Source of the DNA: Richelia intracellularis HH01
GTDB taxonomy: Bacteria; Cyanobacteriota; Cyanobacteriia; Cyanobacteriales; Nostocaceae
Direction: 5' to 3'
NCBI RefSeq assembly: GCF_000350105.1
Contig: NZ_CAIY01000028.1
Span: 1 to 64,000, forward strand
Length of the DNA: 64,000 nucleotides
Shown here one piece after another: positions 49,368-60,228 of the stretch (positions are counted from its first letter, which is position 1; every line of letters begins with the position of its first letter). The notes under the pieces were generated by a model. The model saw only the letters and a program-made list of their open reading frames with translations. It did no database searches and was not told the origin of the DNA. Made by a program: the position numbers and the translations under genes.

Positions 49368-49450
49368 ATTTCTTATACATGAATTTATTTATAAGAAATG
49401 ATGCAAAGAGGCTGTCGGGATAATTAGATATTCCGATGGCCTCTTTGTAT
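49368..49450 (+). ncRNA. Candidate non-coding RNA: tandem hairpins
   Basis: The first hairpin pairs atttcttata (49368-49377) with tataagaaat (49390-49399). The second pairs 49401-49420 with 49431-49450 over 20 positions around a 10-nt loop: 16 Watson-Crick pairs and 4 G-T pairs. All four become G-U in + strand RNA but would be C-A mismatches in a minus-strand transcript, so the fold favours the + strand. There is no rightward gene just upstream for it to terminate. A regulatory RNA or leader is possible; no known family was recognised. Confidence 0.45.
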
Positions 49451-49896
49451 ATAAAATTCAGCTTATGCTAGACTGTACATTTACGGGTTTATATGTAGAT
49501 ATAATATTTGTAAAAGTATCGAAATTAACAAAATTATGCCAGGACTCACAAGAAAAATATAGCAATATCACCTCAAATTATATACTTGAAGATTGAAAAT
49601 CTAACTTTTTACCAATGTGAGATTTTCTGATTGCTTTATATCTTCATTTTTGCTTAAATTCGTCTTAATATAATTCTGATTTAACTATTGATTAAATTAC
49701 GATAGGAGAAAAATTATGATGATTTCAATTAGAAAATACCCAATAAATAATTTTATTTTCCTAAGAGGAATTTTATAATCCAATGAGAATTTTCAAATAC
49801 ACTTACTAACAAATCTTTTTTACCGTTATCTTATACTATATTCTCCTTAAATACAGGAGACTTAAAGCAGTTAGGTTAATGTCAAAAGCTGTTAAA

Positions 49897-49913
49897 CAGG
49901 TATGAAATACCTG
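49897..49913. promoter_or_regulatory. Operator-like dyad caggtat-gaa-atacctg
   Basis: A perfect 7-bp inverted repeat with a 3-nt spacer, about 75 bp upstream of the GTG start at 49989. Its position suits either a repressor site or a small RNA hairpin in the leader. Confidence 0.35.
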
Positions 49914-49988
49914 ATAGTTGATAGATTTGTATGTTAACAATAGACATTCCACTTATAAATTGTAGAGTTTTCTCTAAGGTATATAAAA

Positions 49989-51386
49989 GTGACTTCCAGG
50001 ATTAATGAAATTCAAGGACTAATTGTAGATATTGATAGTTTACTTAACAATAAAAATAATCTTTTATCTCGGCTAATATCAACTCAAGGACAAGAAGCTA
50101 AAGCTATTCTGGAAAAGATACGTGATTTTTTGGTTCGCTTGGATAGTAGTGAAACTCAGCCGGAACCGTATACTCGCTCTCCTTTAATAGCTAAATTTGC
50201 AGATAGAGAACGTTATTCAGGGGAAAAATCACTTTCCCAATATACAGAAGTTTCTGCATTATTGCAGCCATTGCACACTGAGTTACAAATGCTACTACAA
50301 GAACGAGCTAATTTAGTACAAGAAATCAAAAAATTAGAACAAAAAAGACTGCATAGTTATTCTGTAGTTCAGCAAATGGAAAATCAAGAAAAGATCATTT
50401 CTGGTTTTTTACAGGAGTTAATACATCGTATAGAAGAGAAATTATCTTTTGACCCCCCAATCAGTACTAAGGTTAATGAATTAGAAGCAGCTACTCACAT
50501 TGATCAGTTACAGCATCTAGCCAACGATTTAGAAAGCCGTTTGATAGCTCTTGATGGTACAGTAAACATCGTCTTCCAAGGATTACAACGTAACATTTAC
50601 ACTTATCATGAATCTTTATCTCAAGCTATTGATAGAATGCACAGTAAAGGAACAGAAGGGGAACAATTATTTACAGCATTGATTGATAATTTGACTGGAC
50701 TGATGCAACATAAAAATAATATGAATTCTTCTGAATTAGATGTGCTATCAGAAAGTGTTGCTGTTTCTTCATCTCTATCAACACCAAAATCTAACTTTGA
50801 TGGAGAAAATTATATTTCTACAAAATTAAATGTTAATAATTCAGAATGCTTACTTAAATCAGAAGATAGTTATGACCTTTCCGTAAAAAATCATGATGTT
50901 GAAATCCAACACTATCAACCTATCTCCCTAGATTTAGAAAAAAATCAAACAAAAGAGTCTGTAGATTCTAGTAATCAGAATATAAATGCTCCTGACTTTG
51001 TTTCAAATGATGGTAGTCTTGGCAATGATTCTGTAGATGAACTATACGCCTGTTTATTTAGCACTACAACGGAAAATAAAACTAATACAGAATTAATAAA
51101 ACCTTCAAAAACAACAAGTATATCTATAAGATCTTCAGAAGAGCCTCCAGAGCCAAAACTTCACTTTGGTACTTTAGAATTAGACGCTATAGCAAACAGC
51201 AGCAACTTGATGTCAGAAAAGTTGCATCAAACTCAGATGAGTAATATTTATACAGATGGAAATACTGGTAATTTCCCTGGTTTAGGTATGTGGTTTGATA
51301 AAACAGATGATAGTTTGTTGGAAAGCAATCAAATTAATAGTGCTATTCCTCAGGGAATAATCAAAAAAACGAGATATCAGATGTAA
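49989..51386 (+). CDS. Coiled-coil protein, 5' part of a frameshifted coiled-coil/ASKHA gene
   Basis: Codes for 465 residues from GTG 49989. Residues 1-215 are helical with long coiled-coil stretches (NEIQGLIVDIDSLLNNKNNL, ELQMLLQERANLVQEIKKLE, LANDLESRLIALDG), residues 220-460 are polar and low-complexity. The frame ends IIKKTRYQM at TAA just after a run of seven As (51363-51369). One base slip back (-1) there continues without a stop into the frame of the next entry (NEISDVSKNITSDI...), so this is most likely the N-terminal third of a single protein of about 1,315 residues. Function unknown. Confidence 0.75.
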   Translation: MTSRINEIQGLIVDIDSLLNNKNNLLSRLISTQGQEAKAILEKIRDFLVRLDSSETQPEPYTRSPLIAKFADRERYSGEKSLSQYTEVSALLQPLHTELQMLLQERANLVQEIKKLEQKRLHSYSVVQQMENQEKIISGFLQELIHRIEEKLSFDPPISTKVNELEAATHIDQLQHLANDLESRLIALDGTVNIVFQGLQRNIYTYHESLSQAIDRMHSKGTEGEQLFTALIDNLTGLMQHKNNMNSSELDVLSESVAVSSSLSTPKSNFDGENYISTKLNVNNSECLLKSEDSYDLSVKNHDVEIQHYQPISLDLEKNQTKESVDSSNQNINAPDFVSNDGSLGNDSVDELYACLFSTTTENKTNTELIKPSKTTSISIRSSEEPPEPKLHFGTLELDAIANSSNLMSEKLHQTQMSNIYTDGNTGNFPGLGMWFDKTDDSLLESNQINSAIPQGIIKKTRYQM

Positions 51387-53944
51387 GTAAAAATATTACC
51401 TCTGATATTCCAGAAGCAACGCAGAAATCAGTCGCAGATATCTCTTCACAAATATCTTTAACTCGATCTAGTCATAATATTACTGAACTGACTAATCAGG
51501 AAAGCATCGAAACTTTAAATGATTTGTTTGTTGAAATAGAAGTTGCAGAAGATATCACCACAGAGAAATCCAGTATTCTTAAAGCAGAAATAGATGAAAG
51601 AATCCCAGCTAATACATCGGTTGAATATAACTCTCAACCCCTAATTACAAATTCAGAATCAGGTTGCTTAAAAGAATCTTCAGATCATCCAGTTTTACCT
51701 ACTCTGCGGAAAGATTTATTCAAGGAAAGAGTTGATAGAAAAGTTGAGTTTCCAGAAATTTCTTTAGGTAAAGACAATTTACAGCAAGTAGCTCAGGATT
51801 TAGAGCGGTTTGATAATGAATTTAAACCTCAAGGAAACTTCAGCAGCGAACTCAGAATAACAAAACAGGCTCCAGAAATTTTTCTTGGTTCTCAAGAAAA
51901 ACAAGTAGACAACCAAATAGAAGAAATAACTCCAGCCAAGGAAAAATTTACCTCATGGGAAAAAGTATCAGACCCTAAAGTTTTAAAAAATACATCAGTG
52001 GTAAATTCTACTGTAAGAAATCACAAAGCAAATTATCGACTCTCTGTTTTCAATCCAATTAACACACCAGATATCAATATTAATACAGATGATGGCATAT
52101 GGTACTTGGGTCTTGATATTGGTAGTACAGGTATTTCCGCTGTGTTACTAAATCGCACTACTACAGAGATGTATCCTATTTACTGGTCATCAGAAGAAGC
52201 AATTAATTCTAATTATTCAGGAAACTCATTCCGTCTACCTGCAGAAGTTTATATTCCTAAAGGGGCAATAGAAAAGCCAAGGGGTTATGAAAATTCCTCC
52301 CCACCAGAACAACTACAAAATATATTTTCTGCTCAATTAAAACCCTATTTACAGGTAGCAATACCTTATGAGAATCAGCAACAGAAATGGGAACCATTTT
52401 TGGAAATAAACGATTACTCTACTGTACCCTTAATTTGGGTAGTACGATCACTCTCCAAATTATTACTTACCCTAAAGTCTGATTCCACCAGTACTACCCC
52501 CGGTTTAATGGCCTGTGCAGTGGGAATTAAACAACAAAGATTCCATCAGATTATTAATAATATTGCTGGGGTTATTTGTAACTGTCCTGCTAATGGCCCA
52601 GAACAATATCGCTTTAACCTCAGAGAAGCCTTAATTACAGGCGAAATTGTACAACATCCCCAACAAGTATTTTTTATAGAAGATGTGATAGCTAATTTAC
52701 TGATAACATTGAATAATCCACCTGAGCAGTCAGTCAAATTAAATGCTCCTAATACTCATCATTCTGATAATCATCCTCTAGAAGGGAATACATTAATAAT
52801 TAATATTGGTGCAAAGAACACAGAAATGGGGCTAACTGATGTACCCGATAATCTGCTTGAATTGAATCATGATAATTTTATTCTTCATGGTTTTGCTTAC
52901 GCAGGCCAAGGAATTGAGCAGGATATTATTTCTCAATTGCTCCTACCTGAAAAATGGCGAGAACCACGTCAGACAAATATAGAAGGAATAAATAATAGCA
53001 GCAGTGATCCTTTCCACTGGAAACCATCTATTCCAGGTCTAGAAAAAGTGTGCTGGAATACTTTGAGATTAGCTGAACTTAAACTTCCCCAGCCAGGAGA
53101 ACTAGATATTCCTGAAAGGATTCAGCTACAACGACGCTTAGAAAGCTCTCTTCTGGGTAAAGCACTATTGGATGCCGCTGTTGCCTTAAAATTAATTTTG
53201 CAACATCAAGAGTCTTTCGTATTGGAACTAGCTGATCAATGCTGGAAATTGCAACGTCGTGACTTAGAAAGTCAAATTTTTGTTCCCTTTATTCGTCGTC
53301 TAAACCGAGAATTGAATAAGGTACTAGTAACAGGAGGTATTCCCACGGAGGCTATCAACCAAGCGATACTTACTGGTGGGGTAGCATCAATTACCTCTGT
53401 TGCCAAGTGGTTAAGACAAAAACTACCAAATGCCAAAATAATTCAGAATTCATACTTGGGTGATGATGGTAGTCCCAAGTGTAGTTATACAGCATATGGT
53501 TTAGCACTACTGCCATTCTACCCCCAGGTATTAGACATACCCAGACAACAGTATACAGATTATTTCCTCTTTACAGAGATGTTACGTTTATTGCCAGATA
53601 ATAGAAGTGTCTCTTTCAGTGAGATTATTCAACTACTTGAAAGTCGAGGGATTAACACCCGTATCTGTCAAAAAAGGTTATTAGCTTTTCTTGAAGGCGA
53701 AGTTCCAGCAGGCTTACTCCCCAGCAAGCCCGACTATAATTGGTTAGCACCTATTTCACAAGAAAATAGTTTCTATAAGCAACTTGCAAATACATCTTTA
53801 TTTACAAAACAAGGTTGCTTATATTTTCCCAATTCTCAACAAATTAAATCTCTGTTGACATATCTAGGTGTTATTCAAACAAGTAATCAGCAGTCCTTAG
53901 AAGAGCCTTATACTGTTAATTTCCCCTTGGGAATTGCGGTCTAA
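51370..53944 (+). CDS. Actin/Hsp70-like (ASKHA) ATPase domain, 3' part of the frameshifted gene
   Basis: The frame is open from the A-run at 51363-51369; the first candidate start is TTG 51524 (806 residues), which has no Shine-Dalgarno and lies inside a low-complexity stretch, so it is not a convincing start. From about residue 195 (counted from 51524) an ASKHA ATPase domain begins: IWYLGLDIGSTGISAVLLN (phosphate-1-like), LIINIGAKNTEMGLTDV (phosphate-2-like) and AILTGGVASITSVAKWLRQK (adenosine-like). Gene order and composition suggest one cyanobacterial protein with an N-terminal coiled coil and a C-terminal Hsp70/actin-like module. Pathway and partners unknown. Confidence 0.75.
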
Positions 53945-54403
53945 ATAGTGGAAATTATGCAGAGGAAGCATGAATTATACTCTTATAAATCCGGTAGCTA
54001 GGTCTAATGGTATCGAACATATTAGTATCAAGCAAGTTTGTAGCTTGATCCTTGTGCAGTTTTTAATTTACTAAATTTACTAAATAAATGAATTTCAAGG
54101 TGTTTGATAATATGTCTCTGGCACAAGCAAGTAAATAATTTTTTTAGAAACTTTGGTAAATTAAAAACTTACATTCAAATGTATCAAAGTCTAGAAAATC
54201 AAAAATTTACTTTTCCCATAAAAATATAAATAATTGTTAATTGACACTTGGCAGTGGCAACTTGATTTTGAGATGTCTTAGAATCTAATGTTAATGGAAT
54301 AGTATAAATATATCCCAATAAAAATATTAATAGTGGTTAATTAAACCAAGTTTAAAAGAATAAATTTTGAGGATTAAATCAATCATACATGATAAGGATT
54401 ATG

Positions 54404-54439
54404 GAATTCTTATATTCTAGAGTCAGAATATAAGAATTC
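54404..54439. repeat. Perfect 15-bp inverted repeat, 6-nt loop
   Basis: Arms gaattcttatattct (54404-54418) and agaatataagaattc (54425-54439) pair exactly around agagtc. No T-run follows. Confidence 0.75.
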
Positions 54440-54749
54440 AGGCTGATAAAGACTTAGCTATTAATAGCATTACAAGTAACATTTTTATGACCATATTATT
54501 TAATAATAATTAATTATCTGTCGACATAATTATATTTTTTCTATATTTTGTAAGAATTTTGATATACTTCAGCTAATGCAAAATACCCAAAGCAAATTTA
54601 TCATTAATATATATTCTTTACTCAGCTTTACGCTTTAACTTAGCTTACTTTAATTAGGTATATACCATAATATATTTTTATAAATTATATACATTTAATA
54701 ATTTTAGGGTGTAGGCATCGATTACCTCCTTATTCTCTTCCCTGTATTT

Positions 54750-54776
54750 TCCATAATATTTAGGAAATATTATGGA
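54750..54776. promoter_or_regulatory. 12-bp perfect hairpin upstream of chlD
   Basis: Arms 54750-54761 (tccataatattt) and 54765-54776 pair exactly around agg, ending 115 bp before the chlD ATG. It may be a fold in the chlD leader or an operator. Confidence 0.35.
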
Positions 54777-54890
54777 CTGAAATTTATATATACAAAGTGC
54801 ATACTTAACTGACTTTGAATAAAACATAAAATCCAAAACCAAGTCAGGTTTTGATATGCTAGAAACCAAGATTAAATGTTAATTTAAACT

Positions 54891-56918
54891 ATGTCTACTT
54901 CTACCTCTGCACAAAATATTGCAAATTTCCCCTTAACTGCTGTAGTTGGTCAAGAAGCAATTAAGTTAGCCCTTTTACTGGCGGCAGTTGATCCGGAATT
55001 AGGGGGAGTAGTTATTGCAGGCCGTCGTGGTACTGCAAAATCAGTGATGGCAAGAGCAATTTACTCCTTAATTCCTCCCATTGAAGTTGTTTCTGGCTCC
55101 TTTAGTAATTGTGATCCCTACAATTCACAAGAATGGGATGATGAACTGCTATCCAGGTATGAAACCGCAATAGATGTACCAAAGGAAATAATTCCTGCCC
55201 CCTTTATACAAATTCCACTAGGAGTAACAGAAGATAGGCTTCTGGGTTCTGTAGATGTAGAAAAATCAGTGAGACAGGGAGAAACTATATTTCAGCCTGG
55301 ATTACTTGCTGCAGCTAACCGGGGAGTTTTATATATAGATGAAATTAACCTTTTGGATAGTCAAATTAGTAATCAGTTGTTAACTATCTTAACTGAAGGA
55401 CGTAACCAGGTAGAGAGAGAAGGAATTAGTTTTCAGCATGCCTGTAAACCCATATTTATTTCTACCTATAATCCTGAAGAGGGTAATGTCCAGGAGCATT
55501 TGCTAGATAGAATTGCTATTTCTCTTTCTGCAGATGGAGTATTGGGATTAGATGAACGTGTACAGGCAGTAGAAAAGGCAGTATCCTATTCCTTGTCTCC
55601 CCAAAAATTTATCCAGCAATATGAACAAGAAATAGATGCGATAAAAACCCAAATTATCTTCGCACGAGAATGGCTTAGAGAAGTTAAAGTGAGCCATGAA
55701 CAAATCACATATCTAGTAGAAGAGGCAGTTCGTGGATGTGTACAAGGTCATCGGGCAGAATTGTTTGCTACTCGTGTTGCGAAAGCATCTGCTGCCTTGG
55801 ATGGACGACAACAAGTTAACGCTGACGACTTGCAAAGAGCTGTTGAGTTAGTCATTGTTCCCCGTTCTAAATCAGTGCAGACACCACCTCCAGAGAGAAC
55901 ATCTCCTCCTCCACAAAATCAACAAGGGCCAGAAGATAATTTTGAACAAGAAAAAGAACAGGAACAGGAACAGAAAGATCAAAATGTGCCGGAACAGCAA
56001 CAGGAAAATGAGACACTAAGTATTCCTGAAGAATTTGTGTTCAACCCTGAAGGTATAATCCTTGATCCAAGTGTTCTATATTTTTCCCAGATAGCACAGC
56101 GCAAAGGTAAATCAGGTAGTCGCAGCACTATTTTTTCTGATGAGAGAGGGCGCTATGTCAAACCCATGTTACCTAAAAGCAAAGTTAAACGTATTGCTGT
56201 TGATGCAACTTTAAGGGCTGCTGCACCCTATCAAAAAGCTCGTAGGCAGAAACGCACCAATAAAAAAGTCATTATTGAGCAGGAAGACATACGCTCTAAA
56301 CGCTTGGTACGCAAAGCAGGATCATTAATTATATTTTTAGTAGATGCTTCTGGTTCCATGGCTCTTAACCGCATGCAATCAGCAAAGGGTGCAGTTATGC
56401 AATTATTAACAGAAGCCTACCAAAGTCGGGATCAAGTTGCATTAATTCCATTTCGGGGAGAAGAGGCAGAAGTCTTATTGCCTCCCACCCGTTCCATTGC
56501 CCTGGCAAGAAAAAGGTTAGAAACCCTACCCTGTGGAGGTGGTTCACCTCTTGCTCATGGTTTAACTCAAGCCGTACGTATTGGCTTAAATGCCCAAATT
56601 AGTGGAGATATTGGTCAAATTACCATTGTGGCAATTACTGATGGACGAGGGAACATTCCTCTATCCCGTTCTCTAGGAGAAATACAAGAAGTAGGAGAAA
56701 AGCCGGATATTAAAAGTGAATTATTAGAAATTTCTAGCAGAATTAGATCTTTAGGAATACAAATGTTGGTTATTGATACAGAAAGTAAATTTGTATCTAC
56801 GGGTTTCGCCAAAGAGCTAGCCAAAACATCTGGCGGTAATTACTATTATTTACCTAAAGCTACTGATACGAATATTGCTTCCATGATAAAAGGAGTAGTC
56901 ACAGACTTAAAATCTTAG
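54891..56918 (+). CDS. chlD: Magnesium chelatase subunit D
   Basis: A 675-residue ChlD, the usual length. With ChlI and ChlH it inserts Mg2+ into protoporphyrin IX, the first committed step of chlorophyll synthesis. The N-terminal AAA+ domain has [11 protein letters not shown] (about 43-53), a Walker [10 protein letters not shown] and an arginine-rich sensor region; a Pro/Gln/Glu-rich linker spans about 330-385; the C-terminal von Willebrand A domain starts near 475 with the MIDAS motif DASGSMAL. Start at ATG 54891. ChlI and ChlH are not in this window. It is convergent with sigF. Confidence 0.97.
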   Translation: MSTSTSAQNIANFPLTAVVGQEAIKLALLLAAVDPELGGVVIAGRRGTAKSVMARAIYSLIPPIEVVSGSFSNCDPYNSQEWDDELLSRYETAIDVPKEIIPAPFIQIPLGVTEDRLLGSVDVEKSVRQGETIFQPGLLAAANRGVLYIDEINLLDSQISNQLLTILTEGRNQVEREGISFQHACKPIFISTYNPEEGNVQEHLLDRIAISLSADGVLGLDERVQAVEKAVSYSLSPQKFIQQYEQEIDAIKTQIIFAREWLREVKVSHEQITYLVEEAVRGCVQGHRAELFATRVAKASAALDGRQQVNADDLQRAVELVIVPRSKSVQTPPPERTSPPPQNQQGPEDNFEQEKEQEQEQKDQNVPEQQQENETLSIPEEFVFNPEGIILDPSVLYFSQIAQRKGKSGSRSTIFSDERGRYVKPMLPKSKVKRIAVDATLRAAAPYQKARRQKRTNKKVIIEQEDIRSKRLVRKAGSLIIFLVDASGSMALNRMQSAKGAVMQLLTEAYQSRDQVALIPFRGEEAEVLLPPTRSIALARKRLETLPCGGGSPLAHGLTQAVRIGLNAQISGDIGQITIVAITDGRGNIPLSRSLGEIQEVGEKPDIKSELLEISSRIRSLGIQMLVIDTESKFVSTGFAKELAKTSGGNYYYLPKATDTNIASMIKGVVTDLKS

Positions 56919-57100
56919 ATATCAGCTGATTTATTTATCTTATCAATTTAATGACCATTTAATCAGCATAAATTCAATTAAAAATAGTGACTGATTAACC
57001 TGGTTTTCCGGGCAAGTTTAACACTCCTAGGAACTAGCTGAGTTAATTTCTGTCCTTAGCTGATCAATTAAAACTGATCCCAATATAGATAGCATAGTGA

Positions 57101-57901
57101 CTAAGAATTACTAGCAATGACTTTTGGTCTCAAAGTGCACACTTTTTTTAAATCTTGAATACCCTTCTGCAAGTAACGTGTAATAGTCATTTGACTAGTA
57201 CCAATTTTTTTGGCAGCATCCTTGCGAGATAGTTCCTTGAGAAATACCATCTCCACAGCTATACGAGCTTTATCTTCCAATAGACTAATTGCACCTTGTA
57301 ATTGCTGCCTTTCCTCTTCTTGTTGCCGTTGTACAGCAGTCCGAGGGCAAGTTAATGCTTCACCTAAAGTAATTTGACAATCAAGACAATGAACCACAGT
57401 AGCATCCAAACTTAAGGGTATGCGATTTTGTAAGGCCAATTTTGTTTCTTGCCATTCCTGAACAGACACATTTAATTCTGCTGCAACTTCTGTATCTTTA
57501 GGAGTACGACCAAACAATTCTGCTAATTGTTGACAAACTTTTTGTCCTTCGTTGTAAAGTTCTTGCCAGCGACGAGGTATTTTTAATAAAGTACTGCGAT
57601 CACGCAAAAAGTGTAGTACCTCACCACGTATATAGGGCAAGGCAAAAGAACTAAAAGCATATCCCTGGATAGGATCAAAACGTTCAATAGCTCGAATTAG
57701 TCCAATATAGCCAATTTGCTCTAAATCCTCATAAGGCTCATTACATTGATAGCTAAACTTATGTGCTATCTTACGTACTAATCCTGTGTTTAATTTTACA
57801 ATGTAATTACGAATATAAACGGATTTACTTTTATGGTATTCCAGTAGAAGTTCCATGCTATCTAAACCATCTAAGTAAACATCAGACTGACTTACCCTCA
57901 T
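57101..57901 (-). CDS. sigF: Group 3 RNA polymerase sigma factor, SigF-like
   Basis: A 266-residue sigma-70 family factor of the SigB/F/G type. Region 2 contains YEDLEQIGYIGLIRAIERFD (about 61-80) and the -10 recognition helix GYAFSSFALPYIRGEVLHFL; region 3 follows with LKIPRRWQEL; region 4 ends with ELSRKDAAKKIGTSQMTITR (helix-turn-helix for -35). Cyanobacterial SigF is linked to motility and pilus genes and stress. No anti-sigma gene is adjacent. The paralogue choice (SigF versus SigG/J) is from similarity of pattern and not proven. Confidence 0.85.
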   Translation of the reverse strand: MRVSQSDVYLDGLDSMELLLEYHKSKSVYIRNYIVKLNTGLVRKIAHKFSYQCNEPYEDLEQIGYIGLIRAIERFDPIQGYAFSSFALPYIRGEVLHFLRDRSTLLKIPRRWQELYNEGQKVCQQLAELFGRTPKDTEVAAELNVSVQEWQETKLALQNRIPLSLDATVVHCLDCQITLGEALTCPRTAVQRQQEEERQQLQGAISLLEDKARIAVEMVFLKELSRKDAAKKIGTSQMTITRYLQKGIQDLKKVCTLRPKVIASNS

Positions 57902-58612
57902 AAGACATTGCTTGAAAGAATTCTTATTTCAAAAAAGTAATTGTATAAATCAAATCAAACTTTAAACTGTTACTATTCTGCTTATTAAAGTCTTGGGATA
58001 CCATTCGTTGTTTTACTGAATTTGCTATAGGTCTGGGTTTTAATGCTAGTGTTTACACGCATAAGATATATTCCGAGGGAATTTATATAATTTAAATTAG
58101 TAGTTGTAGGCAATTATGATTATCGTTGTATTAGACAAAAATTAAGATATATATCTTAAGTAAACGAATACTAATGGTAAATAGTATATTGAATATAATT
58201 AAAATTTTATTTAATATCTACTAGAGCAATTACCCTATTAATATCTAAAGATAAATAGTTCAAACTTATATACTAATAAGGTCTTAAATTCTACTAAGCC
58301 TGAAAGTACTTTATTCTATTAGCTAACCATTAAGAAATATAAGTTGTGGAAAACCACTTTGTATCTAACTCCCACCCATTTGGTAAACAAGATACATAAT
58401 AAACGGTATATTGTTAGTAATTCCTCAGTAATTATATGCCTAGTACGTAAATTCAGCATAGGTTATTATGTTTTGCTTATTTCCACCATGTTATTATGAA
58501 CTATAAATTAGAGCTATTTTGCCTAACCATTAACCTTTTTATTAACAGAGGAATACTTTTGTAAGGCCACCAGTAACATTCAAAGCTTTATCTAATAAAA
58601 AGCCTAAACTCT

Positions 58613-58640
58613 TAATTAGTAATTAGTAATTAGTAATTAG
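58613..58640. repeat. Heptanucleotide tandem repeat (TAATTAG)4
   Basis: Four exact copies of taattag. Short tandemly repeated heptamers (STRR sequences) are known from heterocyst-forming cyanobacteria, which fits the assignment of the window. Confidence 0.85.
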
Positions 58641-59189
58641 TATATATTGAGTTAGAAAACCGAATTAAAGGTAAAATCTTTATATAATAGACTTTAAATA
58701 AGAACATGGCATCATAGCTGGAATTGATTATTTTAGGTAATTTATATAAACGTGAAAATATCTTTATTATTGATTGGCAGTTTGGGTTAAACCAAGTTAG
58801 TTCCAGTTTTAAATAAAGTAAAATTGGGGAAAGTTTATGACCACAAGTTCCGCTAATCCAAATAAATAATAATAACTATGCATTGTCCTATTAAAATTCC
58901 AATATATTTGGAATGTATTGAAACTTAAATATAATATAACAAAAATATAATACCTGTATTAAAATATCAAAGCTGGTATTCATTTTTAATACTAAAAATA
59001 ATCGAGATTTAAGCCAAAATTTAAGATTATAAATAAGTATCTAATAACTCTTATGATAAATATTGAAAGCAATATTTGATTTTAATAGATAAATTTATCT
59101 CTGATTCATTTACTAATAGTATTAGTTTGCCAATAAAAATCTTGTATAGTGTAACGATTGGATATTTTTATCTAAACCTAGTTACAAAT

Positions 59190-59220
59190 AAAAAAATGCT
59201 GGGCTTTTATTGAAAGCCCA
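59190..59220 (-). terminator. Rho-independent terminator of the cox cluster
   Basis: On the minus strand an 8-bp stem (tgggcttt / aaagccca, + strand positions 59200-59207 and 59213-59220) is followed by agca and seven Ts (+ strand As 59190-59196). It lies about 65 bp past the coxC stop. Confidence 0.85.
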
Positions 59221-59284
59221 AATCTATGACTAAGAATATTTATACCTGTTAACTTTTACATGCATTCAGCAATACCAGTTAAAA

Positions 59285-59917
59285 TTACAGCAGATATAAT
59301 AATACAAATAACCCTATCCAAATTACATCTACAAAATGCCAGTATAATTCGGCAGCTTCGATTCCAAAATGTTTCTTACTACTGTAGTGCTCTTTTTTTA
59401 GTGATCGCCACAATACAGCTAAAATTGCCAGAACACCTATTGCGACATGCAGTCCGTGAAAACCGGTTAATACATAAAAAGCACTAGTATATAAATTGGT
59501 AGTTAAACCGAATTCTAAATGGCTGTACTCGTAAACTTGTCCTGCTAAGAAAACAGCACCCATGAAAGAGGTTATTATGAACCAAATTTGCATTCCTATA
59601 ACATTATTTTTCTTGATAGCTGTATCTGCATTGTGGATAACAAGACTACTAGCAACCAAAATGATAGTATTAATCCCGGGAATTAGTAGTTCTCTTTCAG
59701 GAGTACCAAGAGGTGGCCATATTGGTATGGTAAAGCGGAATGCAAGATATGCTCCGAACATACCTACAAAAATCATTCCTTCCGCAATGAGAAATAAAAT
59801 GAGTCCAAACATCCGAAGATCTGGATGTTCTTCATGAGCTGCTTCCTCACTATTATTGTGTTTTAAGGTAATTATTTCTGGGTCTATTATTTTGCTTTGC
59901 ATAAATTTTTGAGTCAA
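59285..59917 (-). CDS. coxC: Cytochrome c oxidase subunit III
   Basis: A 210-residue heme-copper oxidase subunit III with about five membrane helices. Landmarks: EEHPDLRMFGLILFLIAEGMIF (about 28-49), RELLIPGINTIILVASS, TGFHGLHVAIGVLA and ELYWHFVDVIWIGLFVLLYL at the C-terminus. It supports the proton-pumping oxidase core in the membrane. It is the last gene of the leftward coxB-coxA-coxC set, 311 bp after coxA, followed by a terminator. Confidence 0.96.
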   Translation of the reverse strand: MTQKFMQSKIIDPEIITLKHNNSEEAAHEEHPDLRMFGLILFLIAEGMIFVGMFGAYLAFRFTIPIWPPLGTPERELLIPGINTIILVASSLVIHNADTAIKKNNVIGMQIWFIITSFMGAVFLAGQVYEYSHLEFGLTTNLYTSAFYVLTGFHGLHVAIGVLAILAVLWRSLKKEHYSSKKHFGIEAAELYWHFVDVIWIGLFVLLYLL

Positions 59918-60228
59918 TTATTAGAACAATTGTAAATAAATGTTTATCAACTTCCTGCAATATGCTCCTGTTTTCTTCCTAACAAGGGAAAATAAACAAG
60001 AGCATAGCTCGGTTTTGTCACCTATTCACTTGGGGAGCATCCCACATCTAAAAAAATAAGTATTAGTTGATGTATCTGGGTTACTGCATTATCAAGGGCT
60101 CAAAATGTATTCACCACAAATTTAAACATTAAGGATGCTTTCTTGAAGGAGAATTTGTTGTATGCATTGTTGGGGAAAACTAGAAACTATTATTTGTAAT
60201 TTATAATTGAGGACTCTTACAGTAAAAA
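59918..60228. other. coxA-coxC spacer
   Basis: A 311-bp spacer inside the cox cluster, longer than expected for an operon. I see no clear terminator or promoter in it. Confidence 0.5.

Larger units (their letters stand above)
48851..49988. other. Gap with a candidate structured RNA
   Basis: About 1.1 kb between divergent genes. It holds the tandem hairpins at 49368-49450 and a short dyad caggtat-gaa-atacctg at 49897-49913, about 75 bp before the GTG at 49989. No small coding frame recognised. Confidence 0.55.
53945..54890. other. chlD upstream region
   Basis: About 950 bases between two rightward genes. Two inverted repeats lie in it (54404-54439 and 54750-54776). A weak 7-bp pairing at 54027-54049 may be the end of the previous transcript. 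A 63-codon minus-strand frame at 54678-54869 is AT-rich, overlaps the second hairpin and is not supported. Confidence 0.5.
57902..59284. other. 1.4-kb gap with STRR repeat and cox terminator
   Basis: AT-rich DNA between sigF and the end of the cox cluster, both leftward. It contains the heptamer repeat at 58613-58640 and the terminator at 59190-59220. No coding frame recognised. Confidence 0.6.

Noticed and set aside
54678-54869. 63-codon minus-strand frame upstream of chlD
   Set aside because: It is AT-rich, contains the 54750 hairpin and has no protein-like segment.
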